NCBI GenBank assembly: GCA_900766975.1
Contig: CAAFXO010000001.1
Span: forward strand, 3,467-67,466
DNA length: 64,000 nt
Direction of reading: 5' to 3'
Origin: Bacteroidales bacterium
Lineage (GTDB): Bacteria; Bacteroidota; Bacteroidia; Bacteroidales; Muribaculaceae
The number at the start of each line of letters is the position of its first letter. The first letter of the stretch is position 1. Under the pieces are notes generated by a model that was given only the letters and a program-made list of their open reading frames with translations, was not told the origin of the DNA and made no database searches. Below are positions 1 through 9,511 of the stretch, one piece after another. Made by a program: the position numbers and the translations under genes.

Positions 1-1012
1 ATTGCTTCATGCAGAGCCAGTCAAATTTATTGAGCGAGAAGGGTCGGCGTGCATAATACACAAATGTGCCGATGCCATATTCTTCCGCCTCCCCCTCATC
101 ATGATGATGGTGGTGATGATGATGATGATGACAATGCTCATCACACACATGACCCTCTTCGATCTCATCATCGTCATCGTGTTCGTGATGATGCTCGTGA
201 TGATGTTCATGTTCATGATGCTCGTGATCATGATGTTCATGTTCGTGCTCATGATGTTCGGCTTCTATCTCCTCTAATGGCTTTTCGATCTCTTTGACCC
301 ATGTGGCGGAGGTCGCTACTCGGTCGAAGTCAAACCTGTGAGTGTCTAAAAGTTTGTCGAAGTCGACATCGCAATAGTCGCAGTCGATGATCTCAGCTGT
401 GGGCTGCAGTGCCTTGATGATCTGACGGATATGTGCCCCCTGCTCGGGTGTCACTTCCGATATCTTATTCAGTAGGATGATGTCGCAAAATTCGATCTGC
501 TGGATGATCAAGTTCTCGATATCCTCTTCATCGATGTTCTCGCGGCGAAGTGAGTCTCCCTCCTCGAATTCGTCGAGCAGTCGAAGGGCATCCACCACAG
601 TCACGATGCAATCCAAACGCACTGATGCCCCACGAGTGAGGCTATAATCCATCTGAGGCAAGGCGCAAATGGTCTGTGCTATCGGCTCCGGTTCGCAGAT
701 GCCGCTCGCTTCGATCACGATATAATCGAACTGCCGGCTGTTGGCAAGGTCTGAGAGTTGCTGCACCAAGTCCATCTTCAGCGTGCAACAGATACATCCA
801 TTCTGCAATGGCACCAGATTGTCATCCTCCTGACCTACGATGCCACCCTTGGCTATCAAGTCGGCATCGATGTTAACCTCGCCGATATCATTGACGATAA
901 CTGCAAATTTGATGCCGCGACGATTGTTCAGAATCCGATTGAGCAGCGTTGTCTTGCCGCTCCCGAGATATCCCGTGAGCAAAAGCACGGGCACTTCCTT
1001 ACAAAGTTCCAT
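1..1012 (-). CDS. CobW/YjiA-family (G3E) GTPase, metallochaperone-like, C-terminus cut by window start
   Basis: A P-loop GTPase of the CobW/G3E family, thought to handle zinc or other metals. Reading the minus strand from ATG at 1012 gives Walker A GYLGSGKTT (residues 14-22), the metal-binding CICC motif (73-76), VIEASG (99-104) and an NKIS guanine-specificity motif. A long His/Asp/Glu-rich stretch follows, encoded by the gat/cat-repeat DNA at about 100-260. It ends in a CobW C-terminal segment (YGIGTFVYYARRPF) still open at base 1. A good Shine-Dalgarno (GGAGG) lies 8 nt before the ATG. The start is 15 nt after the DHHW gene stop, so it is probably the last gene of that operon. The His-rich loop is normal for CobW metal chaperones; the actual metal cannot be told. 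Confidence 0.9.
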   Translation of the reverse strand, partial: MELCKEVPVLLLTGYLGSGKTTLLNRILNNRRGIKFAVIVNDIGEVNIDADLIAKGGIVGQEDDNLVPLQNGCICCTLKMDLVQQLSDLANSRQFDYIVIEASGICEPEPIAQTICALPQMDYSLTRGASVRLDCIVTVVDALRLLDEFEEGDSLRRENIDEEDIENLIIQQIEFCDIILLNKISEVTPEQGAHIRQIIKALQPTAEIIDCDYCDVDFDKLLDTHRFDFDRVATSATWVKEIEKPLEEIEAEHHEHEHEHHDHEHHEHEHHHEHHHEHDDDDEIEEGHVCDEHCHHHHHHHHHHDEGEAEEYGIGTFVYYARRPFSLNKFDWLCMKQ

Positions 1013-1027
1013 ATTATTTATACCTCC

Positions 1028-2575
1028 TTATTCTTCAGTTGGTTCTTCTTTGACAGGTCCTGCCGGTTCGGTTACCGGTTCTGCCGGCTGAACCTCCGGT
1101 TTTGTTTCCGGTTTTGTCTCTGTCGGCTTGGCTGTGGCAGAATCCACTTTGTGACCCGATTCTTCCGGCTTATGAGATTTATCTTCTTTTGTCACCTCCG
1201 TTGCTTCCGATGCATATTCTCCGGAGCGTTGTGATAAAAATCTCTTCACTTTTTCTGCCGCCGAACTGCTGCATGCGTTAAAGACGTTGAAGGCTACCAC
1301 CACGTCGGTGATTTTGTTGGCGCGGATGTATTCGCGCATATTCATCGTGAAGTATCTGAAATCGACCACATGCACTTCGTTGAAGGAGTAGAACATATAG
1401 CCGGGAAGTGCATTGCCGTATGAGTCTTTGATGATAAGTAGTCGGCGATTGCCCGGTGTGCCGGTTTCGACTTTCACCGTATGGCGGTCGCCTCCCATGA
1501 AGGTGGAGTAGGCTGCTCCCGATCCATCTTTATAGTGCTTGAAGAAGGCTCCGCTATAGGGCTTGGATGCCGAGGTGACCTGATATTTGGAATTGACATT
1601 ATAAGTGATGAATGTCGTCTTATAGTTCAATCCGCGAGGTGTGTAGTAGACGAAATCTTCCGGTGCTCGTTTCACGGAGATATCTTTCGTATAGCCATAC
1701 ATCGACCCGACGAATCCCTTCACCACATGACGCTCGTAACTGCTCAATTCCTTGAAGGGTACACCCGCCGTGCGAGCTATCTGTCGTGCTGCGTAGTATG
1801 CTCCAAGTGGCGCCCAGTGATGGTCTGTGCGTAGATAGATGTCTTCGGTAGTGTGTGCTGCCAAGGCGTTATATACATCCACATATTTTACTTTCGATGA
1901 CAACATATCGCGAACTCCCTCCACCATCGGCTTCTGCGGTTTGCTCGCTTTCTTTGCCTTATCGGGAAGATAGTATTCGGTAGCAAGGGGGGCTACAAGG
2001 GCGTAGACTTGTACTCCCGGAAGTTGCTCGGCATAGTAGTTCAACATTTCAGCGTAGGATTTACCCGATTTCGCCGAACCGCCGAACACCATAAGGGCTC
2101 TGACGTTCTCTCCTTTACCCACTACTATTGTCGCCGATGTCGCTATCTTGGCATTCTCGTTGGCAAGGGGATTCCCCTCTGCTGCCTCGGTTACAATGCC
2201 GGCATCCACTCCACCTTGCTCTTCTGTGCCGTTGCTTATCGGCTTGTAGCTGATGGCCTCTTCCGAATTCCCGGGCAAGTAGCCCATCGCATCTCTGATC
2301 TCCATACTCATCGTCATAAACTGATCGCGATAGGGCTCGCTGTCGCTAAACCATTGTGACACTGCCGAAGTATATGCCGCCGGATCTTCTTTGAATTTTG
2401 AAATCTCCGGAAATTGTGCCAAGTCGCGCTTCTCAAGCTCGGAGTATGCCGTGCGTGGCATAAATAGAAAGACTATCGTCAAGAGGGTGAATACCACCCC
2501 GACTATCGTCATATATGTGTGATTGGCTTTTTCTCCCATCTTCGCTTCGGGTCGTGTAGCTTGTTCTTTTGTCAT
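1028..2575 (-). CDS. AlgX/AlgJ-like DHHW (SGNH-hydrolase-like) O-acetylation protein
   Basis: Predicted periplasmic, membrane-anchored partner of an MBOAT acyltransferase; such proteins help move acetyl groups onto an exported polysaccharide. I start it at ATG 2575, preceded by GGGGGAGGA and placed 16 nt after the MBOAT stop, instead of an upstream ATG at 2632 that would overlap the MBOAT gene. One N-terminal membrane segment follows a short cytoplasmic lead. The diagnostic motif RTDHHWAPLGAYYAA is in the middle, and a later KDSYGNA block resembles the AlgX/AlgJ serine region. The last ~65 residues are rich in Pro, Glu, Thr and Lys, a probable flexible tail. Gene order SGNH-MBOAT-DHHW supports the role. 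The acetylated polymer is unknown. Confidence 0.85.
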   Translation of the reverse strand: MTKEQATRPEAKMGEKANHTYMTIVGVVFTLLTIVFLFMPRTAYSELEKRDLAQFPEISKFKEDPAAYTSAVSQWFSDSEPYRDQFMTMSMEIRDAMGYLPGNSEEAISYKPISNGTEEQGGVDAGIVTEAAEGNPLANENAKIATSATIVVGKGENVRALMVFGGSAKSGKSYAEMLNYYAEQLPGVQVYALVAPLATEYYLPDKAKKASKPQKPMVEGVRDMLSSKVKYVDVYNALAAHTTEDIYLRTDHHWAPLGAYYAARQIARTAGVPFKELSSYERHVVKGFVGSMYGYTKDISVKRAPEDFVYYTPRGLNYKTTFITYNVNSKYQVTSASKPYSGAFFKHYKDGSGAAYSTFMGGDRHTVKVETGTPGNRRLLIIKDSYGNALPGYMFYSFNEVHVVDFRYFTMNMREYIRANKITDVVVAFNVFNACSSSAAEKVKRFLSQRSGEYASEATEVTKEDKSHKPEESGHKVDSATAKPTETKPETKPEVQPAEPVTEPAGPVKEEPTEE

Positions 2576-2591
2576 ATCTATTCCTCCCCCT

Positions 2592-4049
2592 TTAGAATCG
2601 TGTATAAATAAATGCATTGTTGGTGGCTCCAACCAGGAGAGCTACACTCGTGATGATTATTGCGATGGATATCACCGCTCGACATGCCTGGAGGGCAATC
2701 TCTCCGCTTTGTCCCATCTTTAATGCTCGGCGATCTGCAAATCGAGAGAGCTTCTCCCTTACAGGCATACAGAGGATGATTGCGAATACCCAGAGCCAAA
2801 GATTGTCCATAACAGCACTCTCCACACTCATCGGAATGCCCTGTGATGCCCCCATGCCAAACATGGCATGGTAAAATTGCTGCATCCTCCCGAAGTCTTC
2901 AAAGTAGAACATGGCCCAACTTATCAGCAACAAGGGGAGACAATAGAGGTGGAGTAGCACTCGCGGCACTCTCCATTTCAGGAGTGTATATTTCTCGATC
3001 GTGATGATTACTCCGAAATATAGACCCCATAGCAGGAAGTTCCAACTCGCTCCATGCCAGAAGCCGGTAAGCATCCACACCACCATAATGTTTAACGCCT
3101 GATGACGTCGATTGCCACCCATCGGGATGTAGACATAGTCTCTGAAGAATGACCCCAAACTGATGTGCCATTTCCTCCAAAAGTCGGTCATCGAGGTGCA
3201 GGTGTAGGGATGACGGAAGTTCTCCGGGAAGTGGAATCCAATACTCCTGCCCAAACCGATTGCCATATCTGAGTAGCCTGAGAAGTCAAAGTAGATTTGC
3301 AGGGAGAAGGCGGCGATACCTACCCATGCACCCACTGTTGAGAGGTCGGTCAAGTCTCCGCCGATCAGCTGGGTCGCTATCTCTCCAAGAATGTTGGCAA
3401 AGATTACCTTCTTCGCCAATCCGATGAAAAAACGATAACTCCCTTGTGCCACATCGCCGCTATCCACTCGACGATGGTTGATCTCTTCTGCGATTGTGCC
3501 ATATCTCACGATCGGTCCCGCTATAAGCTGAGGGAACATCGAGATGTAGAGCAAGAGGTCGAGATAGTTGTGCTGCGCCGGTGATTCTTTGCGATATACA
3601 TCCACCAAGTAGGATATCGACTGGAAGATGTAGAAACTGATACCGATCGGGAGGGCGATTCCGGGATCTTTCACCGGTATGCCTATCCCACTGAGTGTCT
3701 CGGCGAAGAGTCCCAAGTATTTGAATGTACCAAGGATGCCCAAATCGAGAGCCACTCCCACTATAAGCCAGGGCTTGGAGTATCGACTCTTCTCGATGCC
3801 GAGTCCGCATACATAGTTGATACATACCGATATCAGCATCAGGAATACGTAGATCGGCTCTCCCCATGAATAGAATATCAAGGAGAATATCACCAATGCA
3901 ATGTTGCGCCACATCAGTCGGCGATGCAATTCCTCGCCTCGTGTCTCGGCGCTTTTATTACGTATTTTGTCTATCCATGCCCCTAATAGATAGGTCAGTG
4001 CAAAGAGAGGCAGGAATACAAAGATGAATAGTAGATCTGAAAATACCAT
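2592..4049 (-). CDS. MBOAT-family membrane O-acyltransferase (AlgI-like)
   Basis: A 485-residue polytopic membrane protein of the MBOAT family, which carries acyl (usually acetyl) groups across the cytoplasmic membrane for polysaccharide modification. The AlgI signatures are clear: FSGYSDMAIGLGRSIGF, FWRKWHISLGSFFRDYVYIP and the MBOAT histidine in MLTGFWHGASWNFLLWGLYF. Length matches AlgI/PatA-type proteins. The N-terminus (FSDLLFIFVFLPLF) is typical. It lies between an SGNH esterase upstream and a DHHW protein downstream, all on the minus strand with gaps under 20 nt, so one O-acetylation operon is likely. The substrate glycan cannot be told from sequence. Confidence 0.92.
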   Translation of the reverse strand: MVFSDLLFIFVFLPLFALTYLLGAWIDKIRNKSAETRGEELHRRLMWRNIALVIFSLIFYSWGEPIYVFLMLISVCINYVCGLGIEKSRYSKPWLIVGVALDLGILGTFKYLGLFAETLSGIGIPVKDPGIALPIGISFYIFQSISYLVDVYRKESPAQHNYLDLLLYISMFPQLIAGPIVRYGTIAEEINHRRVDSGDVAQGSYRFFIGLAKKVIFANILGEIATQLIGGDLTDLSTVGAWVGIAAFSLQIYFDFSGYSDMAIGLGRSIGFHFPENFRHPYTCTSMTDFWRKWHISLGSFFRDYVYIPMGGNRRHQALNIMVVWMLTGFWHGASWNFLLWGLYFGVIITIEKYTLLKWRVPRVLLHLYCLPLLLISWAMFYFEDFGRMQQFYHAMFGMGASQGIPMSVESAVMDNLWLWVFAIILCMPVREKLSRFADRRALKMGQSGEIALQACRAVISIAIIITSVALLVGATNNAFIYTRF

Positions 4050-4064
4050 CTTGTCTTAGTGCAG

Positions 4065-4859
4065 TTAGTTAAGGATGTGTTTTATCTTTTGGGATAAATA
4101 GTTGCCGATCAGACGTGCACCGGCTTCATTGGTGTGAACACCATCTGTAGTGTATCGTTTCACTCCATTTTCGCTCTTCTTCTCTATATCATGTCTGATG
4201 GGAAGTTCTTTGTCGGCACGTAGGGTGACGATGCCATGCTTGGCGGCTTCTCGTTCTATGATATCCGATACGCGATGGATCTCGGCTGCAGACACTTTCG
4301 ACATCTCCACCGGGGTCACCATCACGATCCGGGAGTGGGGGAGTGCTTTGCTTATTGTGTCGCACACCAATGAGATGCTCGTTGCCAAGGATGTACATTC
4401 GTTCGGCTTGCTTCCACCCTTTATGTCGGTGTTAAATATTCCGGGACGTCTGGCGGCAAACCAGGCATCGTTGGCTCCGGCATAGATGATTACCATCCCG
4501 GGAGCTCGCCGTTGGCCGCTTATCACCTCTGATATGAGTCTGAGTGATTGGGTGTAGATTACATTTTCATCTGTGATGACTTCACTATATTCGGCAGTGT
4601 AGCCTTGTGTCTTGCTCGTGTTGGTCCATGTAGCTCCGCTGCGTGCATATATTGTCATAGAACTCGGCTTTGCCTCTTTCACAAAGTGATGTGTCCACCC
4701 GCGAGAGTTCTCACACGAATCTCCCCCTATCCATGTCATCGAATCCCCCAATACGGCTATATCTCCGATAGTTGTCTCTTCCGATTCTCCTTGGCTCAAT
4801 GCAGGTATTGCCAGGAGCAGAAGAGTCATCATCAATAACATAAGTGTCTTCTTGTGCAT
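4065..4859 (-). CDS. SGNH/GDSL hydrolase, exported
   Basis: Predicted secreted esterase or acetyl-handling hydrolase. I start it at ATG 4859, which opens with a signal peptide (MHKKTLMLLMMTLLLLAIPALS). A longer frame to 4979 would run back into the tRNA-Leu gene. SGNH blocks are visible: GDSMTW (nucleophile Ser), IYAGANDAW (block III Asn) and DGVHTNEAG (catalytic Asp/His). At 264 residues it fits a single-domain SGNH hydrolase. First gene of the cluster with MBOAT and DHHW genes (15-nt gap), so it may edit or transfer acetyl groups on the same polymer. No promoter of its own was recognised between it and the tRNA terminator. Confidence 0.85.
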   Translation of the reverse strand: MHKKTLMLLMMTLLLLAIPALSQGESEETTIGDIAVLGDSMTWIGGDSCENSRGWTHHFVKEAKPSSMTIYARSGATWTNTSKTQGYTAEYSEVITDENVIYTQSLRLISEVISGQRRAPGMVIIYAGANDAWFAARRPGIFNTDIKGGSKPNECTSLATSISLVCDTISKALPHSRIVMVTPVEMSKVSAAEIHRVSDIIEREAAKHGIVTLRADKELPIRHDIEKKSENGVKRYTTDGVHTNEAGARLIGNYLSQKIKHILN

Positions 4860-4909
4860 TCGTAGTTGGTTTATGAGTTTCCCCGGATTGGGGGAATGCT
4901 CTTTATAAC

Positions 4910-4950
4910 AAAAAAATCTGCAAATCTGATTATCAGGATTGCAGATTTTT
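4910..4950 (-). terminator. Intrinsic terminator of the tRNA-Leu/Gly transcript
   Basis: On the minus strand AAATCTGCAA ... TTGCAGATTTTTTT forms a hairpin of about 10 bp immediately 3' of tRNA-Leu and ends in a run of seven T. Confidence 0.75.
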
Positions 4951-4954
4951 ATTG

Positions 4955-5039
4955 TGTCCAGAATGAGACTCGAACTCACACGGCCAAAACGGCCACTACC
5001 CCCTCAAAGTAGCGCGTCTACCAATTCCGCCACCTAGAC
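4955..5039 (-). tRNA. tRNA-Leu (anticodon GAG)
   Basis: 85-nt class II tRNA. The acceptor GTCTAGG pairs with TCTGGAC, and the T arm is GTGAG-TTCGAGT-CTCAT. A variable arm GGCCGTTTTGGCC is present, and the anticodon loop TTGAGGG carries GAG. Discriminator A; CCA is not encoded. Confidence 0.96.
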
Positions 5040-5057
5040 ATTTTCTTATGAGAGTGG

Positions 5058-5130
<73 letters not shown>

Positions 5131-5190
5131 ATCTTTTCTTTTGCGTGCTTCCCTTCTGCTCTCGCGCTTCAGGTTATCACTATCTCTTCG

Positions 5191-5263
<73 letters not shown>

Positions 5264-5318
5264 AGTCTTTTTTTGCTCTCCGGAAGTCTCTCTTTGCGTT
5301 TCTCCCGTTTTGCGAGTG

Positions 5319-5349
5319 CAAAGTTAATGCAAATTTTTTTCTTATGCAA
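5319..5349 (-). promoter_or_regulatory. Bacteroidetes-type promoter of the tRNA cluster
   Basis: On the minus strand TTG (5349-5347), a 20-nt spacer, then TAACTTTG (5326-5319). This exactly fits the Bacteroidetes primary sigma consensus (TTG-N20-TAnnTTTG). It lies 56 nt before the first tRNA-Gly. Confidence 0.8.
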
Positions 5350-5378
5350 GTTTTTTTGAAAAAATCAACCTGCTTTTG

Positions 5379-6410
5379 TTACTTTTCCCATATCCATGGC
5401 TCGGAAAATCTCTCTTTGATCCCTTTCTGATGCATCGTTTGCACCAATTCGTCGCGATCGTCTGAGCTCTTCACAGAAACCCTGCTCTTGGTCGTAGTGC
5501 TAATGATGGTCAGGGGATATTCCGCCGTGGCGTTATAATTTACATATTTCTCCGCCTCTTGGCGTGTGTTGAAGGTAGCTACTATCAGATGATAGCGCCC
5601 GCTATCTTCTTCCATTTCCGGTTTGGCTTTCGCTGCCGACTCTGTCGCTGCTTCTGTCGCTGCTTCTGTCGCTGCCGGAGCTGTTGTCGTCGATGCCTGC
5701 TTCGGTGCTACTTGATTCGCCATCTTGCAGGTCGCTGTGATGATCTGCTCCACCGGCACCACCGAGGCGCGATCTTCCTGCTTGCTGTCGCTCACCGGCA
5801 ATACCACCGAGAGCGCCAACAGGGCTATCGCCGCTACGCATGCCGCCATCCGTGCAAATTTCTTGTTGATCGCTATGTAGTAGTTCTTGCGAGTGTCAAA
5901 CTTGCGCCATGTCTCGGTCTCGACTATCTCTTCGGGTGTCTCCGCCGCTTCGCTGACTGATGCGGCTGCCGTTTGATCCGTTTCGATTTGCTCGATATAG
6001 GGCGCCATCGTGATGGTGGTATAGCCCATCTCTCGCGATAGCTGCGCCGGAGTCAGATTCGGACGGAACACCGGACGCCCATCCTGATTCTTCAAGATGC
6101 CCAAGCGACCTATGCTCACCTCTCCGTCGCGCTCCATCAGCTGCATCATCATGTCGATGTCTTGCTGCATCATCCGTCGACCCTCTTCATGTCCGGTCTC
6201 TTCGCGTCGAGCGTAGGAGTTCGCTACCAATCCATCATCCTCCTTCACCGCACCATTGAAGCGTATCTCGCGACTCATCGCATGCCAGATACGTCGCTCT
6301 CGGTCATAGCGCGCCGCGTGTCGCACATTGATAAATGCTCCTACTCCCGGCACGATCACACAATCATGCCGTCCAAGTAAGTATTCTATGTGCAATGATA
6401 ATCTATACAC
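5379..6410 (-). CDS. HU-CCDC81 / SPOR-domain envelope protein
   Basis: Predicted inner-membrane protein with an N-terminal HU-like (CCDC81) domain and a C-terminal peptidoglycan-binding SPOR domain. The first ~150 residues (IEYLLGRHDCVIVPGVGAFI...) are the conserved HU-CCDC81 start seen in Bacteroidetes. A membrane segment is at about 186-206 and a Thr/Ala/Glu-rich linker follows. SPOR runs from about 268 to the end (YHLIVATFNTRQEAEKYV). The start codon is GTG at 6410; no in-frame ATG is near, and a GGAGG about 30 nt upstream is too far to be a usual ribosome site. SPOR domains bind denuded septal glycan, so a role at the division site is plausible. It stands alone, with a TAACTTTG promoter-like motif at 6539-6546. 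Confidence 0.87.
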   Translation of the reverse strand: MYRLSLHIEYLLGRHDCVIVPGVGAFINVRHAARYDRERRIWHAMSREIRFNGAVKEDDGLVANSYARREETGHEEGRRMMQQDIDMMMQLMERDGEVSIGRLGILKNQDGRPVFRPNLTPAQLSREMGYTTITMAPYIEQIETDQTAAASVSEAAETPEEIVETETWRKFDTRKNYYIAINKKFARMAACVAAIALLALSVVLPVSDSKQEDRASVVPVEQIITATCKMANQVAPKQASTTTAPAATEAATEAATESAAKAKPEMEEDSGRYHLIVATFNTRQEAEKYVNYNATAEYPLTIISTTTKSRVSVKSSDDRDELVQTMHQKGIKERFSEPWIWEK

Positions 6411-6538
6411 GCTGCTAACTATTATTCGATTTGCCGATCGCCTCCTGCCCCGTTTATCACTCTTATTTTAGCCATGTTAGCCCCCTTGGACCTATGCTTG
6501 AAGACTGATTCCCGTTCCGTTTTGAGGCGAATTGTGTG

Positions 6539-6546
6539 CAAAGTTA
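6539..6546 (-). promoter_or_regulatory. Possible promoter (-7 motif only) for the SPOR gene
   Basis: TAACTTTG on the minus strand, about 130 nt before the GTG start. No TTG is found at the expected -33 spacing, so this is weak support. Confidence 0.35.
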
Positions 6547-6644
6547 CTAAAAATTTTTGGCTTTCCTATCACCTTGACCCACTTTTTTGTAATATTTTTG
6601 AAAATTTCTTTATCCTGTTGATAATCTGTGGGTTATGCTCGTTT

Positions 6645-7502
6645 TTATCTTTTCTTGTCGCTCTTGATTATCCCCTCTCTGCCTGCTATCTGCTTGTAAA
6701 TCTGTGGGTCTACTCCCAGGTCGTTGGCGATCTTCAGATCTCGCTCCATGTCGATCGATTGGTATCTCGATTTATTGAGCATGGCTCGTAGCAGATAGAG
6801 TAGTCCCTCGGAGGGGTGTCGGGAGATTCCCCGGTCGAGTTCTTTCGATTCTTCTTCGAGTTTGCCATAGTAGTAGGCGGTCAGAAGCATCTTGTCTAAG
6901 GTAGCCACTTCTCCATCCTGTTCGTATGATTCTTTATATCTCTTGATGGCTTCGTCGTAGTCGCCACCGGCGTTGTAGATATCGCCGAGTGTCTCTGACA
7001 CGGTGGCATCTTTGCCATATAGATCTTCATATTTCTTGAGCTCAATCTTGGCGCGGTCGGTCTCTCCGACGATGGCTCTAAGCATCCCACGCATCTTCAT
7101 GGGCCATTGCAGAGTGCTGTCTAATTCGAGGACATGATCCAGATCTTCGATAGCCTCTTGACGTAAATTGAGCGCCATGTTGACTTTGGCGCGATTCGTC
7201 AGCAAGGTCGTGGAGTGTGGTGCCGATGCCAAACCGATGTCGATAGCCTCCTTGGCACCCAGATAGTCGCCACGATTCATTCGTACTATCCCCAAATTTG
7301 ACCAAAGCAGATAGTTCGACCGATTGGCAGGTTCATGTCGCAAGGCTTTGATGATCACTCGCTCTGCATCTTCCCATCGCTCCGCTTTTATATACCGGTC
7401 GGCCGAATCTGCCAACTCTATATAGGTGGCAGTAAGAGTCTGCGCCCCCATAGTGAGGACGCAGACAATTATTGCTATGATTGTTGTTAATCTTCTGATC
7501 AT
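6645..7502 (-). CDS. Exported tetratricopeptide-repeat protein
   Basis: 285-residue protein with a signal peptide (MIRRLTTIIAIIVCVLTMGAQT). Four or five TPR-like helical pairs follow, for example the ALRHEPANRSNYLLWSNLG, GLASAPHSTTLLTNRAK and ETLGDIYNAGGDYDEAIKRY regions. TPRs are protein-binding scaffolds; nothing catalytic is visible. Its ATG overlaps the stop of the upstream DsbD gene (ATGA at 7499-7502), so the two are co-translated. That coupling suggests a periplasmic partner role, but no specific function can be given. Confidence 0.85.
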   Translation of the reverse strand: MIRRLTTIIAIIVCVLTMGAQTLTATYIELADSADRYIKAERWEDAERVIIKALRHEPANRSNYLLWSNLGIVRMNRGDYLGAKEAIDIGLASAPHSTTLLTNRAKVNMALNLRQEAIEDLDHVLELDSTLQWPMKMRGMLRAIVGETDRAKIELKKYEDLYGKDATVSETLGDIYNAGGDYDEAIKRYKESYEQDGEVATLDKMLLTAYYYGKLEEESKELDRGISRHPSEGLLYLLRAMLNKSRYQSIDMERDLKIANDLGVDPQIYKQIAGREGIIKSDKKR

Positions 7503-9511
7503 TTGCTCTTGTTGTAGTTCTCTATACCTGTCTTGAGGAATTGCTGGAACTTAGGTATGTTCTCTTCGTAGGGGAAGGCATAGTTCAAGGGCTTCGCATT
7601 GTTGTCTACGATCACGTAGTAGGGCTGTGCGTTGGCTCCAAACTTGGTGCGTTGGAGATAGCTCCATTTGTCGCCGTAGGTGCGAAGTGTACGCTCTTGA
7701 CCATCTTTCTCTTTTACCACGATCGGTTGCGGCAATTCTTTCTTGTCGTCGACCATCAGTGTCACCATCACGAAGTCTTCATCTACCGATGCCTTGATTT
7801 CGCTGTTGGTCAGCACGGCTGCCTCCATCTTGCGGCAGTTCACACATCCATAACCGGAGAAGTCGATCAGCACCGGCTTGTTGAGCTTCTTGCCAAGCTC
7901 GATACCCTCTTCGAAGTCACCGGTCTGGGCATGAACGTCACCACTGTAGAGATTGAAGTCTTGTGTATATATAGGTGGCGCGAAGGCACTAATGCTCTTC
8001 AATGGTGCACCCCAGAGTCCCGGGATCATATATACGGCAAATGCCAAGGAGATCATCGCCAGCATGAAGCGGGTGATGCCGATCTTCTCAAGTTTGTCGT
8101 CGTGGGGAAGGGTAATCTTGCCGAGCAGATACATGCCAAGAAGGGCGAAGATCACGATCCAGAGCGATACGAATACTTCGCGGTCCATGATTCTCCAACC
8201 ATAGGCCAAGTCTGCCACGGAGAGGAACTTCAGGGCAAGTGCCAATTCCAAGAAACCGAGCACCACCTTCACCGTGTTCATCCAGCCGCCACTCTTAGGC
8301 ATCGATTTCAGCATGGTCGGGAACATGGCAAAGAGCGAGAAGGGGAGTGCCAATGCCAATGCAAAACCGAACATGCCGATCGCAGGCGAGATGAAGTTGC
8401 CCGATGAGGCTGCCTCCACCAGCAGGGTGCCGATGATCGGACCGGTGCAACTGAAGGATACCAAGCAGAGGGTGAATGCCATAAAGAAGATGGAGATGTA
8501 GCCTGTGGTGGAGTCTACCTTTGAGTCCATCTTATTGCTCCATTTCGCCGGAAGTGTGATCTCAAATCCACCCATGAACGAGAAGGCGAAGATCACCAAG
8601 AGGATAAAGAAGGCGATGTTGAAACCGGCACTCGTTGCCAATTCATTGAGTGCCGAGGCCCCGAAGAGGGCGGTGACTACCAGTCCGAGACTCACATAGA
8701 TCACGATGATCGAGAGTCCGTAGATCACTGCCGACATTATCGATTTGCGACGCGATTTATTTGACTTCAAGAAGAAGCTTACTGTCATCGGTATCATCGG
8801 CCATACGCAGGGTGTTACCAAGGCGATCAGACCGCCGATGAATCCGGCGATGAAGATATACCAGAGACTCTTGTCCTCATCTTGGGGATTCTCTTCGTAT
8901 GCCTTGATCTCGGCTTCGCAGTTGGCGTAGAGGTCGGCGTTGACATTGCCGGCTGTGGCTGCTACTGCCGGCACGCTGTCGGGAGCGGCTGCGGCTACAC
9001 TGTCGGCTGCTGCTTTTGCCTCCTCTTCAAGCTTCTGTGCCTCTTCCTTGATCTCGGCTGTCAGGGGCGCTGTGCCGTTGAAGGTGTGTAGCTCGTTGAC
9101 ACGGTGACATCCCGAGTCGTTGCAGTATTGTCCGCCGATCTCCACTTTGACACTCCACTTGTCAGACGCAGGCTTCAATTTTTGTATAAATTTGACACTC
9201 CCGGTGTAATAGTGCTCGTCGACCATCATGATGTCGTCGTAGGCCTTGGTATAGGCCTTGTTGGCTTTCACCTTGCCGTCGGCTTTACATCCCTTGTAGT
9301 CGAATCTGAACGATAGGGGTACGCCGCCTCCCTCAGGATTGTCTTGGGAATACAGATGATACCCCTGCGCTATGGTCGCAGTGATCTCAAGTTGGGGAGT
9401 AGGAGTCTTGTCTCCCACTACTTTGTAACTCCATGTGACTGCCTCTGCGGCTTTGCCACCAAACACACACACTATCAGTGTGAGTAGGATCGGAAGTGTT
9501 CGTTTAATCAT
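7499..9511 (-). CDS. dsbD: Thiol:disulfide interchange protein DsbD
   Basis: Moves electrons from cytoplasmic thioredoxin across the membrane to periplasmic reductases. All three DsbD parts are present. A signal peptide leads into an alpha domain with a cysteine pair (QYCNDSGCHRV). An eight-helix membrane domain carries the two redox cysteines (TPCVWPMIPMTVSFF and VSFSCTGPIIGTLLVEAA). A C-terminal thioredoxin domain has CVNC (FSGYGCVNCRKMEA). An Ala/Glu-rich linker separates the alpha and membrane domains. Length (670 aa) is near the usual size. Followed directly by a TPR gene with overlapping ATGA. Confidence 0.95.
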   Translation of the reverse strand: MIKRTLPILLTLIVCVFGGKAAEAVTWSYKVVGDKTPTPQLEITATIAQGYHLYSQDNPEGGGVPLSFRFDYKGCKADGKVKANKAYTKAYDDIMMVDEHYYTGSVKFIQKLKPASDKWSVKVEIGGQYCNDSGCHRVNELHTFNGTAPLTAEIKEEAQKLEEEAKAAADSVAAAAPDSVPAVAATAGNVNADLYANCEAEIKAYEENPQDEDKSLWYIFIAGFIGGLIALVTPCVWPMIPMTVSFFLKSNKSRRKSIMSAVIYGLSIIVIYVSLGLVVTALFGASALNELATSAGFNIAFFILLVIFAFSFMGGFEITLPAKWSNKMDSKVDSTTGYISIFFMAFTLCLVSFSCTGPIIGTLLVEAASSGNFISPAIGMFGFALALALPFSLFAMFPTMLKSMPKSGGWMNTVKVVLGFLELALALKFLSVADLAYGWRIMDREVFVSLWIVIFALLGMYLLGKITLPHDDKLEKIGITRFMLAMISLAFAVYMIPGLWGAPLKSISAFAPPIYTQDFNLYSGDVHAQTGDFEEGIELGKKLNKPVLIDFSGYGCVNCRKMEAAVLTNSEIKASVDEDFVMVTLMVDDKKELPQPIVVKEKDGQERTLRTYGDKWSYLQRTKFGANAQPYYVIVDNNAKPLNYAFPYEENIPKFQQFLKTGIENYNKSK

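Noticed and set aside
60..270. Repeated gat/cat words suggesting a microsatellite
   Set aside because: They encode the His/Asp/Glu-rich loop of the CobW GTPase in its minus-strand frame, a normal family feature.
4860..4979. Longer N-terminus for the SGNH hydrolase
   Set aside because: It would overlap the tRNA-Leu gene and its terminator; the ATG at 4859 is followed by a proper signal peptide.
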